From NCBI RefSeq assembly GCF_006864455.1, contig NZ_QHLK01000004.1:62001-126000 (forward strand): 64,000 nt of DNA. Direction: 5' to 3'. A program made the translations under genes and the position numbers. The notes beneath the pieces were generated by a model. That model was not told where the DNA came from and did not search any database. It worked only from the letters and a program-made list of their open reading frames with translations. Shown piece after piece: positions 27,972 to 37,524 of the stretch. The first letter of the stretch is position 1. Each line of letters begins with the position of its first letter. The stretch is from Campylobacter sp. MIT 97-5078 (GTDB lineage: Bacteria; Campylobacterota; Campylobacteria; Campylobacterales; Campylobacteraceae).

Positions 27972-29003
27972 ATGAATTCACAAGCAGATACCTTTTCACA
28001 CCTTAGCTTTATCATTCTTAGCCTTGCATTTATCGCTGTAGCACCGTATTATTTTAGTGATTATGGTATGGATATCATCAATCAAATTGCCATTTTCATT
28101 ATCCTTGCGGTAAGTTACAACCTCATTAATGGCGTCACTGGGCAGTTTTCACTCGAACCAAATGGCTTTGTTGCTATAGGTGCTTATGTTGCAGCTTTAA
28201 TTCTTTTAAGTCCAGAAGCAAAAGTTGATCAGTTTTCTTTAGAAGATCCAAGCTCTTTTGTTTTGGCTATACACTCGACAAGCTTTATTTTTGCTTTGTT
28301 TATGGGTGGGCTTTGTGCCTTGATACTTTCTTTTATCCTCTCTTTTGCGGTGTTTAGGGTAAGGGGAGATTATCTTGCTATCGTAACTTTGGGCTTTGGT
28401 ATTATTATCAAGCTTTTAGCGATTAATTTTCCTTCTATTACAAATGGCTCTTTAGGCTTAAATAACTTGCCACGATATACGAATTTATGGTGGAGTGGAG
28501 GCGTGGCTATTGTCGTTGTGCTTTTGATCTTAAATTTGGTGTATTCAAAATACGGACGCGCGATGAAAGCTGTAAGAGATGATGAGGATGCTACAAGTGC
28601 TATGGGGATTAATACCTTTTGGATTAAAAGCCTTGCTTTTGGCACTTCTGCGTTTTGTGAGGGTGTAGGCGGAGCTTTGCTAGCGTGCTTTTATGCTTCA
28701 GTTTCCCCAGAACAATTTGACTTTTTATTGACTTTTCAGCTTCTTATCATCATCGTTTTAGGTGGGCTTGGATCAACAAGTGGAGCGATTATAGGAGCAG
28801 TTTTAGTTATCGGTGGGGCAGAGTGGTTGAGATTTTTAGATGAACCTATGAATTTCTTTGGTTATGAAACTGAAGCTTTACCCGGACTTAGAATGCTTGT
28901 GTATTCACTCATACTTATACTTATCATGCTTTTTGCAAGAAGAGGCATTATGGGTGATAAAGAGCTGCTTGAACTTTTTAAATTTAAAAGGAAAAGCAAA
29001 TGA
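27972..29003 (+). CDS. livM: Branched-chain amino-acid ABC transporter permease LivM
   Basis: The second membrane subunit, 343 residues with about nine hydrophobic segments. It shows ISYNLINGVTGQFSLEPNGF-type sequence near residue 45, with AVSYNLINGVTGQFS visible, and the cytoplasmic loop AMKAVRDDEDATSAMGIN near 195-212 that contacts the ATPases. GGLGSTSGAIIGAVLVI follows. The gene overlaps livG by 4 bases, indicating translational coupling. Confidence 0.94.
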   Translation: MNSQADTFSHLSFIILSLAFIAVAPYYFSDYGMDIINQIAIFIILAVSYNLINGVTGQFSLEPNGFVAIGAYVAALILLSPEAKVDQFSLEDPSSFVLAIHSTSFIFALFMGGLCALILSFILSFAVFRVRGDYLAIVTLGFGIIIKLLAINFPSITNGSLGLNNLPRYTNLWWSGGVAIVVVLLILNLVYSKYGRAMKAVRDDEDATSAMGINTFWIKSLAFGTSAFCEGVGGALLACFYASVSPEQFDFLLTFQLLIIIVLGGLGSTSGAIIGAVLVIGGAEWLRFLDEPMNFFGYETEALPGLRMLVYSLILILIMLFARRGIMGDKELLELFKFKRKSK

Positions 29004-29773
29004 TACTTGAACTTAAAGGAATTTCAAAAAGTTTTGGTGGAGTTGAGGCGATTAAAGATGTCAATTTTAGCATTAAACAGGGCGAAATTTTTGCCTTAAT
29101 TGGTCCAAATGGAGCTGGAAAAACTACGCTTTTTAATATCATCACAGGAAATTATAAGCCAAGCAAAGGACAAGTATTTTTTAAAAATCAGCTTTTAAAT
29201 CCCTTAAAACCGCACCAAATCGTTCATCTTGGTATAGCAAGAACCTTTCAAAATATCAGGCTTTTTTCTTCAATGAATGTGCTTGAAAATGTGCTTATAG
29301 GTTTTGATAAAAGCATACAATATAGCATTTTTGAAGCTTTTTTACACTTTGGACGTTTTAAAAAGGCTGAAAAAGAAAGTAAAGAAAAAGCTCTAGCTTT
29401 GCTTAAAGAGCTGAATTTAGAACATTTTGCTCATGAAAAAGCGACAAGCCTAAGCTATGGACAGCAAAGAAAAGTAGAAATCGCAAGAGCTTTGGCAACA
29501 AATCCAAATTTGCTTTTACTTGATGAGCCAGCTGCTGGTATGAATTCATCTGAAGGCGAAGAGCTAGCAGAACTTATCTTTCATCTAAGGGATACTTATA
29601 AGCTTAGCATTTTGCTCATAGAACATGATATGAAATTTGTCAATAAGCTTTGTGATAGGGTTTTAGTGCTTGATTATGGTAAAACCATCTTTGAAGGCAA
29701 TATCAAAGAAGCTGTTTTAAACAAAGAAGTCATAGCTGCTTATCTTGGTGATATAGAAGTTTTGGAGGCTTGA
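29000..29773 (+). CDS. livG: Branched-chain amino-acid ABC transporter ATPase LivG
   Basis: The 257-residue ATP-binding subunit has Walker A GPNGAGKTTLFN (about 34-45), the family-specific HLGIARTFQNIRLF segment, ABC signature LSYGQQRKVEIARAL, Walker B LLLLDEPAAGMN and the H-loop LIEHDM. LSYGQ instead of LSGGQ is usual for LivG. It pairs with LivF to drive import. Confidence 0.95.
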   Translation: MILELKGISKSFGGVEAIKDVNFSIKQGEIFALIGPNGAGKTTLFNIITGNYKPSKGQVFFKNQLLNPLKPHQIVHLGIARTFQNIRLFSSMNVLENVLIGFDKSIQYSIFEAFLHFGRFKKAEKESKEKALALLKELNLEHFAHEKATSLSYGQQRKVEIARALATNPNLLLLDEPAAGMNSSEGEELAELIFHLRDTYKLSILLIEHDMKFVNKLCDRVLVLDYGKTIFEGNIKEAVLNKEVIAAYLGDIEVLEA

Positions 29774-29774
29774 A

Positions 29775-30470
29775 GTGTTAAGTGTAAAAAATTTAAGCGT
29801 GTATTATGGCTTAATTCAAGCTGTGAAAAATATCAGTTTTGAAGTTAAAACCGGACAAATTATCAGTCTAATTGGCTCAAATGGAGCTGGAAAAACTTCA
29901 ACCTTAAACGCTATGCTTAATCTTGTAAAAAGAAAAGGTGAGATTAATTTTCTAGGCTATGATACTAAAAGACACCTGCCACATACTTTGGTGCAAAAAG
30001 GCATAGCCTTAGTGCCAGAAGGAAGACGTGTTTTTATTAACTTAAGCGTTGAGGAAAATTTAAAAATCGGTGCTTTTAATAATGATGAAAATTACGAGCA
30101 TTTAAAAGAACAAATGTATAAGCTTTTTCCAAGATTAAAAAACAAAAAAAATAGCCTAGCTGGAAATTTAAGCGGAGGTGAGGCTCAAATGCTGGCTATT
30201 TCAAGAGCTTTAATGAGCGAACCTAAACTTTTAATGCTTGATGAACCAAGTCTTGGGCTTGCTCCAAAGATAGTCAGTGAGGTATTTGAGATCATTATTA
30301 AGCTTAAAGAAGAAGGTATTACCATACTTTTAGTCGAGCAAAATGCCTTTTCAGCCCTTAAAATCAGTGATTATGCTTATGTTTTAGAAAATGGTGAAAT
30401 TTCTATGCAAGGTGTGGCTAAAGAGCTTATTGGCGATGATAAAGTTCGCAAAAAATATTTAGGATTATAA
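29775..30470 (+). CDS. livF: Branched-chain amino-acid ABC transporter ATPase LivF
   Basis: The second ATPase, 231 residues, starts with GTG one base after the livG stop, with GGAGG upstream within livG. Walker A is GSNGAGKTSTLN (about 33-44); VPEGRRVFINLSVEENLKIG is the LivF-type helical segment; the signature is LSGGEAQMLAISRAL and Walker B is LMLDEPSLGLAP. It closes the liv operon. Confidence 0.94.
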   Translation: MLSVKNLSVYYGLIQAVKNISFEVKTGQIISLIGSNGAGKTSTLNAMLNLVKRKGEINFLGYDTKRHLPHTLVQKGIALVPEGRRVFINLSVEENLKIGAFNNDENYEHLKEQMYKLFPRLKNKKNSLAGNLSGGEAQMLAISRALMSEPKLLMLDEPSLGLAPKIVSEVFEIIIKLKEEGITILLVEQNAFSALKISDYAYVLENGEISMQGVAKELIGDDKVRKKYLGL

Positions 30471-30492
30471 ACACAAATTAACTTCAAATTGT

Positions 30493-30498
30493 TATAAT
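30493..30498 (+). promoter_or_regulatory. -10 box directly before ccsBA, predicting a leaderless mRNA
   Basis: AATTGTTATAAT ends only 7 bases before the ccsBA ATG, and no ribosome-binding site is visible. Transcription from this box would begin at or within one base of the start codon. Confidence 0.5.
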
Positions 30499-30505
30499 CT
30501 TTGCT

Positions 30506-33500
30506 ATGAAAAATCTAGTTAAAGCCTGTGGCAATTTAAAACTCTCCATCATTTTGTTTTTGCTTTTTGCATTCAGCTGTGCTATGGCAACTTTTATAGA
30601 AAGCAGTTATGGCACTCCAACAGCTTGGGCGATGATCTATGGCACACTTTGGTTTGGCTTAATCCAACTTTTACTTGGTATAAATTTAATCTTTGGGATT
30701 TTTGCTTACAAGATGATCGAGCTTAAAAAACTACCTGCACTGATCTTTCATCTTTCTTTTTTATTTATCCTTGCTGGCTCTATTTTTACGCGTTATTTCG
30801 GCTTTGAAGGGCTTATGCACATTAGAGAACATGAAAAAAGCTCGACTTTTGAAAGCTCAAAATCTTTTATCAAATTTTACACTCTTGAAAATGGACAAGT
30901 CAAAGGCTTAGCAACACCTCAAGATATAGCTACTTTACCTTTTGCAAACCATTTCAAACTTGATCTTAAGCTTGAAGACTCAACAGCAAGCTTAAAATAT
31001 AAAAATTTACTCCTTGATGCTAAAGAAAAATTCATCGAGGATAAAGAGGGTAAGCCTTTGCTTTCTTTGGTAATCAACATCAAAGATGAAGGCGTAAAAA
31101 AACTTGTTCTTCAAGAAAATGAGGTGCAAAATGTAGCTGGGATTAATTTTGCTTTTTTAAATGATGAAGTAAAAGCCCCTTTTGTAAAAGTTGATAAAAA
31201 TTTAAAACTTAGCTCAAGCCAAAACTTAAATTTCTTAAGTATGAGTAGCGGAGAAAGCTCTATTTTAAAGGCAAACGAAAAAGCAGATTCAAGCCAAAAA
31301 CGTTTATATGATCTAAAAGACTTAAATTTTGTGATTGAAAATGCGTCTTTGAGCGCTAAACAAAGTATAGTTGGAGTAAATAGAGCTCAAGATGAAAGTT
31401 TTTGGCTGTGGTTTAAGGGAATTTGGGCGGAATTTGCACGCACTCTTTTAATCAGCTTCTTTGGTGAGCCACAAAACTGGAGTACATCAAGCTTGCTGGC
31501 ATTTAAGGACTTTGCGATGAGTAAAGAATATCAGCCTTTAGAACTAAGTGCAGGTGCTGTTAATGCCCTTGAGCTTGAGCTTGAATACAAGGGCGAAAAA
31601 ACTAGCTTTTTTGTCTTTGAAAATGCTAAACCTGTGCGTGTTGATCTTGGCTCAAAAGCCTTTTTTGTAGGCTTTAACCCTTATACTGAGGATTTGGGCT
31701 TTTCACTTTTTCTTAAGGACTTCAAACTTGATCGCTATGCTGGCTCTATGTCGCCAAAGTCTTATGAAAGTCTTGTTGAAATTGATGATGAGGACAATAA
31801 ATTTGAGTTTAATATCTTTATGAATAATGTCTTAGATTACAAAGGCTACCGCTTTTATCAAAGTTCATACGATCAAGATGAAAAAGGCACTATACTTTCG
31901 GTCAATCAAGACCCGGGCAAGCTTACAACTTATGTTGGCTATACCCTACTTTTTATCGGTATGTTTTTAAATATCTTTAATCCAAAATCACGCTTTAGAA
32001 CCCTAGCACGCCTTATTAATCAAGATGCTTTAAAAAATTCAGCCTTAATTTTACTGCTTAGCCTGTGTTTTTTAAGTCCAAGTTTAAAGGCTGAAGAATT
32101 AGAAAACTTAAGCAAGATAAACCCAGAGCATAGCCAAAAATTTGGCTCCTTAATTGTGCAAAAATTTAATGGCAGGATGGTGCCTTTAAACACACTTTCA
32201 AGTGAAATTTTAGAAAAAGTATATAAAGACACTAGCTATAAGGGCTTAAGTAGCGATGCTGTAGTTTTATCTATGTTTTTAGATAAACAAGAAATTTGGG
32301 GCAAAGAAGAATTCATCATCATGCCAAAAAACAAAGCTATACGCGATGAAATTGCTCGAATTTTAGGCGTTAAAAGCAAACCTTACCTTGCCTTTGAAGA
32401 CTTTTTCAATCAAAAAAGACAATATATTCTTACAAAATATGTCGAAAACGCAAATCGCAAAAATCCTAACGCAAGAGGGGTATTTGATAAAGAGATTATC
32501 AAACTTGATGAAAGGGTAAATATAGTCTTTTTAGCACTTAGTGGCGAGCTTTTTAGAATGATTCCAAAGCAAAATGATAAAAATCACACTTGGCTGACTA
32601 TCTTTGAACTTTTAAATTTAAAAGATGAAAAAGAAAGACAAGAGGGTATAGCGCCTTTGTATTATTATTTTGCAAGTTTGGGTGAAGCTGTGAAAAGTGG
32701 TGATTATAGCGAGGCAGATAAGGCACTTGAGGGTATTAAAAATTACCAATACAAATACGCTAGCGAAATTATGCCAAGCCAGAGTAAGATTAAAGTTGAG
32801 CTTTTCATGAATAAAAGTCAAATTTTTGCCAAGCTTACGCCTGTGTATCTACTTGCTGGTATCTTTTTGCTAGTGTTGATTCTAGCTAAAATGATAAAGC
32901 CAAGTCTTAAAATTTCACTCATCTTTAAGCTTGTATATATGCTTAATATCATAGCCTTTTTAATCCACACCGCAGGGCTTTGCTTAAGAGCGTATCTAGC
33001 CGATCACGCTCCTTGGAGTAATGCTTATGAAAGTATGGTTTATATCTCTTGGGCTTTAGCTTTAAGTGGAATTTACTTTTCAAGAAAAAGTCCTATTGCC
33101 CTTGCTTTAACTTCCATTTTAGCAGGACTTGTGCTATGGGTGGCTCATCTTAGCGAAATGGATCCACAAATCACAAATTTAGTCCCTGTTTTGAATAGCT
33201 ATTGGCTCACCATACATGTTTCTGTAATTACAGCTAGCTATGGATTTTTAGGGCTTTGTTGCTTACTTGGAATTTTCGTGCTAGTTTTAATGCTTTTCTT
33301 AAAAAAAGATGGCAAATATAATGCAAATATACAAAGAAATATCACAGAAGCTACACGTATCAATGAAATGGCGATGATTTTGGGACTTTGTTTGCTCACA
33401 GCTGGGAATTTCTTAGGAGCCATTTGGGCGAATGAAAGCTGGGGCAGGTATTGGAGCTGGGATAGCAAAGAAACTTGGGCTTTAATTAGTATTTTAGTGT

Positions 33501-33751
33501 ATGCAAGCGTGCTTCATATAAGACTTATACCAAACCTTTGCAATCAGTTTAATTTTGCTCTTAGTTCAATGTTTGCGTATTGGAGCATTATTATGACTTA
33601 TTTTGGAGTGAATTATTTTTTAGTAGGCTTGCACTCTTACGCAGCAGGTGAGGCGGCAAAAATTCCAAGTTGTGTGTATTTTTCTTTCTTATTTATGATA
33701 ATTTTGGCTATAATAGCCTATCCAAAAAGAAAAATGACAAAAAAACTATAA
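30506..33751 (+). CDS. ccsBA: Fused cytochrome c synthetase CcsBA (System II)
   Basis: CcsBA exports haem and attaches it to periplasmic c-type cytochromes. The 1081-residue fusion is typical of Campylobacter and Helicobacter. The N-terminal ResB/CcsB part has membrane helices at about 10-30, 45-65 and 75-95, a large periplasmic domain and a helix near 485-500. The C-terminal CcsA part has about eight helices (from about 770) and the haem-handling WWD motif WGRYWSWDSKETWALI near 980-995. Conserved His residues appear in HTAGLCLRAY and WVAHLSEMD. It follows livF by 35 bases but has its own -10 box adjacent to the ATG. Confidence 0.95.
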   Translation: MKNLVKACGNLKLSIILFLLFAFSCAMATFIESSYGTPTAWAMIYGTLWFGLIQLLLGINLIFGIFAYKMIELKKLPALIFHLSFLFILAGSIFTRYFGFEGLMHIREHEKSSTFESSKSFIKFYTLENGQVKGLATPQDIATLPFANHFKLDLKLEDSTASLKYKNLLLDAKEKFIEDKEGKPLLSLVINIKDEGVKKLVLQENEVQNVAGINFAFLNDEVKAPFVKVDKNLKLSSSQNLNFLSMSSGESSILKANEKADSSQKRLYDLKDLNFVIENASLSAKQSIVGVNRAQDESFWLWFKGIWAEFARTLLISFFGEPQNWSTSSLLAFKDFAMSKEYQPLELSAGAVNALELELEYKGEKTSFFVFENAKPVRVDLGSKAFFVGFNPYTEDLGFSLFLKDFKLDRYAGSMSPKSYESLVEIDDEDNKFEFNIFMNNVLDYKGYRFYQSSYDQDEKGTILSVNQDPGKLTTYVGYTLLFIGMFLNIFNPKSRFRTLARLINQDALKNSALILLLSLCFLSPSLKAEELENLSKINPEHSQKFGSLIVQKFNGRMVPLNTLSSEILEKVYKDTSYKGLSSDAVVLSMFLDKQEIWGKEEFIIMPKNKAIRDEIARILGVKSKPYLAFEDFFNQKRQYILTKYVENANRKNPNARGVFDKEIIKLDERVNIVFLALSGELFRMIPKQNDKNHTWLTIFELLNLKDEKERQEGIAPLYYYFASLGEAVKSGDYSEADKALEGIKNYQYKYASEIMPSQSKIKVELFMNKSQIFAKLTPVYLLAGIFLLVLILAKMIKPSLKISLIFKLVYMLNIIAFLIHTAGLCLRAYLADHAPWSNAYESMVYISWALALSGIYFSRKSPIALALTSILAGLVLWVAHLSEMDPQITNLVPVLNSYWLTIHVSVITASYGFLGLCCLLGIFVLVLMLFLKKDGKYNANIQRNITEATRINEMAMILGLCLLTAGNFLGAIWANESWGRYWSWDSKETWALISILVYASVLHIRLIPNLCNQFNFALSSMFAYWSIIMTYFGVNYFLVGLHSYAAGEAAKIPSCVYFSFLFMIILAIIAYPKRKMTKKL

Positions 33752-33767
33752 ATTTAGAAAGAAAAAT

Positions 33768-34211
33768 ATGAATTCAGGGCTACTTGGTTTTATCATCGTT
33801 TTTGTTATGCTTATCATAGTGTTTGTAATCGTCGTGCTTGTAATGATGAATAAAAAAAATCTAAAAACAAGCACCACAGCAAGCAAAACAAGCCCTAAAG
33901 CTTTAAACCTTGAACAAATGCTTTCAAATCTTTCTAATCCAAATTTAAGCTCTAGTGAGCTTCACGAGCTGATCTTGATCTTTATCAATACCCAAAAACT
34001 CCCTTTTAAAAGTGGTGAAAATTTAAGCTCTGATGCGAAAAAAAAACTTGACTTTGTTACTACTGTAGCTATGCACCCAAACTCCACAGCTAAAAACATT
34101 TCTTTTTTAAATAGAGAGCTTGCCAAACGTTATTCAAGCTATAAAAAAGAAATCGATGCCTATGAGCAAATGGGGCTAGCAAAAAGAAAGATATGTGAAA
34201 ATAAAGGCTAG
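33768..34211 (+). CDS. Single-pass membrane protein of unknown function
   Basis: No function is recognised. The 147-residue product has one very hydrophobic N-terminal helix (about residues 5-27), then a polar Ser/Thr/Lys linker and a helical domain containing LSSSELHELILIFINTQKLP and NISFLNRELAKRYSSYKKEI. It lies 16 bases after ccsBA and 15 before flgR with good ribosome sites, so it is real and co-transcribed. A gene in the same place before flgR exists in C. jejuni, as I recall; a link with flagellar regulation is only positional. Confidence 0.75.
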   Translation: MNSGLLGFIIVFVMLIIVFVIVVLVMMNKKNLKTSTTASKTSPKALNLEQMLSNLSNPNLSSSELHELILIFINTQKLPFKSGENLSSDAKKKLDFVTTVAMHPNSTAKNISFLNRELAKRYSSYKKEIDAYEQMGLAKRKICENKG

Positions 34212-34226
34212 TTTTAAGGAAAAAAG

Positions 34227-35519
34227 ATGAATTTAGTCATAGTTGAAGATGATATAAATATGAGAAAATCCCTTGAAATCGCTTTAAGTGAGTTTGAGGA
34301 ATTTCATATCAAAACCTACAAATCAGCCACAGAAGCCCTTAAAAAACTTGACTCAAACACTGACTTAATCATCACTGATATTAACATGCCCGGCATTGAT
34401 GGACTTGAGTTTATCAAGGCTTGTGATAATAAATACGATTTCATCATCATCACAGGTAACGCAACCTTAAACAAAGCCATAGAAGCTGTGCGACTTGGCG
34501 TGAAAGACTTTTTAACTAAGCCTTTTGATGTAAGCACTCTCATCACAGCCATTAAAAGAGCAAAAATCATACGTGAAAAAACTAAAACAAACGAGAAAAA
34601 AAGCAAAGACAAAGATGAAAAACAAGGCTTTTTTGCAAGCTCTCAAGCCCTTGAAAAAACTTTAAATTTAAGTTTAAAGGCTGCTAAAACAGACGCTAGT
34701 GTTTTACTTGTTGGCGAAAGTGGCGTTGGAAAAGAATTGTTTGCAAATTTCATTCATCAAAACTCAAAACGAGCTTCAAAGCCTTTTGTAGCTATTAATA
34801 TGGCAGCCATTCCTAGCAACCTCATCGAAAGCGAGCTTTTTGGCTTTGAAAAAGGAGCTTTTACAGACGCAAATGCCACAAAAATAGGACTTTTCGAGTT
34901 GGCTAATGAAGGCACGCTTTTTTTAGATGAGATAGGTGAAATGCCTTTTGAAATTCAAGCCAAGCTTTTAAGAGCCCTGCAAGAGAAAGAAATCACTAGA
35001 TTAGGAAGCACCAAAAGCCTTAAAATCAATGTCAGAATAATATCAGCCACAAACGCAAACATAGAAGAAAAGATCAAAAATAACAATTTTAGAGCTGATT
35101 TATACTACCGCTTAAACACCATCCCAATTTACATACCGCCTTTAAGAGAGCGAAAAGATGAAATTCTAGGCATAACCAAACAAGTCATACAAGATACTTG
35201 CAGCGAATATGAACTTGAAAGTAAAAATTTGAGCCAAGAAGCTCAAAATGCCTTGCTAGAGTATGATTTTCCGGGTAATATAAGAGAACTTATCTCTATA
35301 GTGCAAAGAGCGTGCATTTTAAGCGAGGGTGATCAAATTTCAGTTGAGGATTTGTTTTTAGAAAGCAGAAGCAAAAAAGAGCTTAAAAATTTAGAAAAAG
35401 AGCTCATCAAAGAAGTTTTATTAGCTGAAAATTTTGATATAAGTAAAGCTGCCTTAAGCCTTGAAATGAGCGAAAAAAACCTCAAGGAAAAGATGAAAAA
35501 ATACGACTTAAAAGGATAG
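34227..35519 (+). CDS. flgR: Sigma-54-dependent response regulator FlgR
   Basis: FlgR is activated by FlgS and turns on RpoN-dependent flagellar genes. The 430-residue protein has a receiver domain (Asp in ITDINMPGIDG near 51, Lys in LTKPFD near 101) and an AAA+ domain with Walker A GESGVGKE near 162-169. The sigma-54 contact loop reads GAFTDA rather than GAFTGA (in FGFEKGAFTDAN); LFLDEIGEMP is Walker B. The tail after about residue 375 is short and only faintly resembles a Fis-type helix-turn-helix (AALSLEMSEKNLKEKM). C. jejuni FlgR is also reported to lack a DNA-binding domain. Likely targets here include the promoters at 2981 and 57853. Confidence 0.93.
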   Translation: MNLVIVEDDINMRKSLEIALSEFEEFHIKTYKSATEALKKLDSNTDLIITDINMPGIDGLEFIKACDNKYDFIIITGNATLNKAIEAVRLGVKDFLTKPFDVSTLITAIKRAKIIREKTKTNEKKSKDKDEKQGFFASSQALEKTLNLSLKAAKTDASVLLVGESGVGKELFANFIHQNSKRASKPFVAINMAAIPSNLIESELFGFEKGAFTDANATKIGLFELANEGTLFLDEIGEMPFEIQAKLLRALQEKEITRLGSTKSLKINVRIISATNANIEEKIKNNNFRADLYYRLNTIPIYIPPLRERKDEILGITKQVIQDTCSEYELESKNLSQEAQNALLEYDFPGNIRELISIVQRACILSEGDQISVEDLFLESRSKKELKNLEKELIKEVLLAENFDISKAALSLEMSEKNLKEKMKKYDLKG

Positions 35520-36554
35520 ATGGTGAAAGCAAAAATAGCTATAGTAGGAGCTACTGGAGCAGTTGGCGAAGAGCTTTTAAATGTGCTTGATGAGCTTGAT
35601 TTTCCGGTTGAGAGCATTTTGCTTTTAGCGAGTGCAAGAAGTGCTGGCAGTGAAATTGAATTTCAAGGCAAAACTTATAAAGTCTTAGAACTTAACGAAA
35701 AAGTTTTTGATCAAAATCCTGTAGATATAGCTTTTTTTAGTGCCGGAGGAAGCGTCAGTGAAAAATACGCTCAATTTGCTGTAAAAGCTGGTGCTATAGT
35801 CATTGATAATACAAGTCATTTTAGAATGAATGAAGATGTGCCCTTGGTTGTGCCTGAAGTAAATCCTGAAGATATAAAGCTATGTAAAAAAACCGGTATT
35901 ATTGCTAATCCAAACTGCTCAACCATACAAATGATGCATGTGCTTAAGCCCTTAGATGAGGCTTTTGACTTACAAAGAGTTGATGTAGCGACTTATCAAG
36001 CTGCAAGTGGGGCTGGTAAAGAGGGTATGGAAGAGCTTGTACGTGGTATGCAAAGTTTTTTTGAGTTTAAGCTTGACGAGTTTAAGGCTGAAACTTTTCC
36101 TTATACCTTAGCTTTAAATTTAATCCCACAAATTGACGTGTTTAACGAAGAAAATGGCTACACCAAAGAAGAACTCAAAATGATCAAAGAAAGCCAAAAA
36201 ATTTTACATAAAAAATTTGAGCTTTCAGCCACTTGCGTGCGTGTGCCAGTGCTTAGAAGCCATAGTGAAGCTTTAACACTGCACTTTAAAAAGGCTGTAG
36301 ATGTCAAAAAGGCTAAAAAAATCCTTGAAAAAGCCCCAAATATCAAACTTATTGATGATATCAAAAAGAAAAAATACCCTATGCCACTTTTTACCAGCGA
36401 TACAAATGAAACCTATGTAGGACGCATTCGCAAAGACTTAAATCGCGAAAATGTCTTGCACCTTTGGTGCGTAGCCGATCAAATCCGCGTTGGAGCAGCT
36501 ACAAATGCTGTGCGTATAGCTTTAGAATGGCTCAAGCTTCACAATAAATTTTAA
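35520..36554 (+). CDS. asd: Aspartate-semialdehyde dehydrogenase
   Basis: Asd reduces aspartyl phosphate to the semialdehyde on the route to lysine, diaminopimelate, threonine and methionine. The 344-residue protein has the NADP-binding start IVGATGAVGEELLNVL and the catalytic Cys in IANPNCSTIQMMHVL near residue 131. It also has AASGAGKEGMEELVRG and the catalytic His in VPVLRSHSEALTL near 245. The ATG follows the flgR stop directly with no gap, so the two are coupled. Confidence 0.95.
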   Translation: MVKAKIAIVGATGAVGEELLNVLDELDFPVESILLLASARSAGSEIEFQGKTYKVLELNEKVFDQNPVDIAFFSAGGSVSEKYAQFAVKAGAIVIDNTSHFRMNEDVPLVVPEVNPEDIKLCKKTGIIANPNCSTIQMMHVLKPLDEAFDLQRVDVATYQAASGAGKEGMEELVRGMQSFFEFKLDEFKAETFPYTLALNLIPQIDVFNEENGYTKEELKMIKESQKILHKKFELSATCVRVPVLRSHSEALTLHFKKAVDVKKAKKILEKAPNIKLIDDIKKKKYPMPLFTSDTNETYVGRIRKDLNRENVLHLWCVADQIRVGAATNAVRIALEWLKLHNKF

Positions 36555-36576
36555 ATTCGCAAGATAAGGAGAAAAA

Positions 36577-36642
36577 ATGTCTATATTGTTGCTCAAATAT
36601 AAATTTAGAAGCGACATGATCGCACTGCACTTCAACTCTTGA
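36577..36642 (+). CDS. Very short frame or gene remnant after asd, 21 residues
   Basis: An ATG 7 bases after a strong AAGGAG site opens a 21-codon frame (starts MSILLLKYKFRSDM) that ends exactly where the convergent htrB ends. The good ribosome site suggests the start of a former gene of the flgR-asd transcript, cut off by a rearrangement at the htrB side. It could equally be chance. Confidence 0.3.
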   Translation: MSILLLKYKFRSDMIALHFNS

Positions 36643-37524
36643 TTAAGACTCATAAGCTACGCTATAAAAGCGTTTGAAGCGTTTGTGAAAGAAAAAATAC
36701 TCATCTGGTTTAAATCTAATCATCTCTTCACAACACTTTGCTTGATAGTGGGTAAGCTCCTCGCTTGAATGCTCTTTAGCGTCCATTGCCTTAAATGCTC
36801 TTATAGCATAAGAATTGCTCGAAGTTTTATAAATAAAAGCTGGTATAAGCAAGGCTTCACTTTTTTTGGCGATCACGCTCGCCCCCAAAAGCCAATTGAC
36901 TTTTTTTCCAAAAAACTCGAGTACCATACTTTCATTATCACTCGCATCTTGATCGGTTAAAATTCCTAAAGCTCTTTTGTTTCTAAGAGCTAAAAGCATT
37001 TTTCTTAGCCCACCCTTTTTATCGATAAGCTCAACATCAAACTGGGTTCGGTTCTTTACCAAAAATTTATCCATAAGTTCGCTATCAAGCCTTCTTCCTA
37101 CTATAGAAATGGCTTTATATTTATTCGCAAAAGCTAGAGGCAAAAGTTCCCAATTCCCAAAATGAGCCGTTACAAAAACGATAGCTCTGTTGTCTTGCAC
37201 AAATTGAGAAAACTCTTCTTCATTCTCAAAACTCACTTTTTTTTCTAAGTTTTTTGGGTTAATGTTTTGATTTCTAAAAAAATCTATACCAAAATGAGCA
37301 AAATTTATGTAAATTTTCAAAGCTAGCTCAGCTCTTTGAGCTTGACTAAGTTCTGGAAAACAAAGGCTTAAGTTTGTATCAATGATTTTTCTGTGTTTGC
37401 GATTGAGCTTAAAAACAATTTTAGCCACCACATTTGCAAGAACATTTAAGGCAAAATTTGGCAACACAAACACCAAAAAACGCAAGAGATAAAATGTAGC
37501 TAAATACACATAATCAATCTTCAT
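36643..37524 (-). CDS. htrB: Lipid A biosynthesis acyltransferase (HtrB/LpxL type)
   Basis: The enzyme adds a secondary acyl chain to lipid A at the inner membrane. The 293-residue protein has an N-terminal hydrophobic segment (about 8-30) and the catalytic HX4E motif in FVTAHFGNWELLPLA near residue 119-133. Further family blocks are GILTDQDASDNESMVLEFFG and FRYHKRFK-like FFFHKRFKRFYS at the end. Its start shares one base with the waaC stop (TAATG), so the pair is coupled. In C. jejuni the LOS glycosyltransferase genes follow htrB; here the convergent asd does. Confidence 0.92.
   Translation of the reverse strand: MKIDYVYLATFYLLRFLVFVLPNFALNVLANVVAKIVFKLNRKHRKIIDTNLSLCFPELSQAQRAELALKIYINFAHFGIDFFRNQNINPKNLEKKVSFENEEEFSQFVQDNRAIVFVTAHFGNWELLPLAFANKYKAISIVGRRLDSELMDKFLVKNRTQFDVELIDKKGGLRKMLLALRNKRALGILTDQDASDNESMVLEFFGKKVNWLLGASVIAKKSEALLIPAFIYKTSSNSYAIRAFKAMDAKEHSSEELTHYQAKCCEEMIRFKPDEYFFFHKRFKRFYSVAYES

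Noticed and set aside
34594-34600. Poly-A run in flgR as a phase-variation site
   Set aside because: Only seven A bases and the frame is intact; C. jejuni flgR is reported as phase variable, but I see no long tract here.
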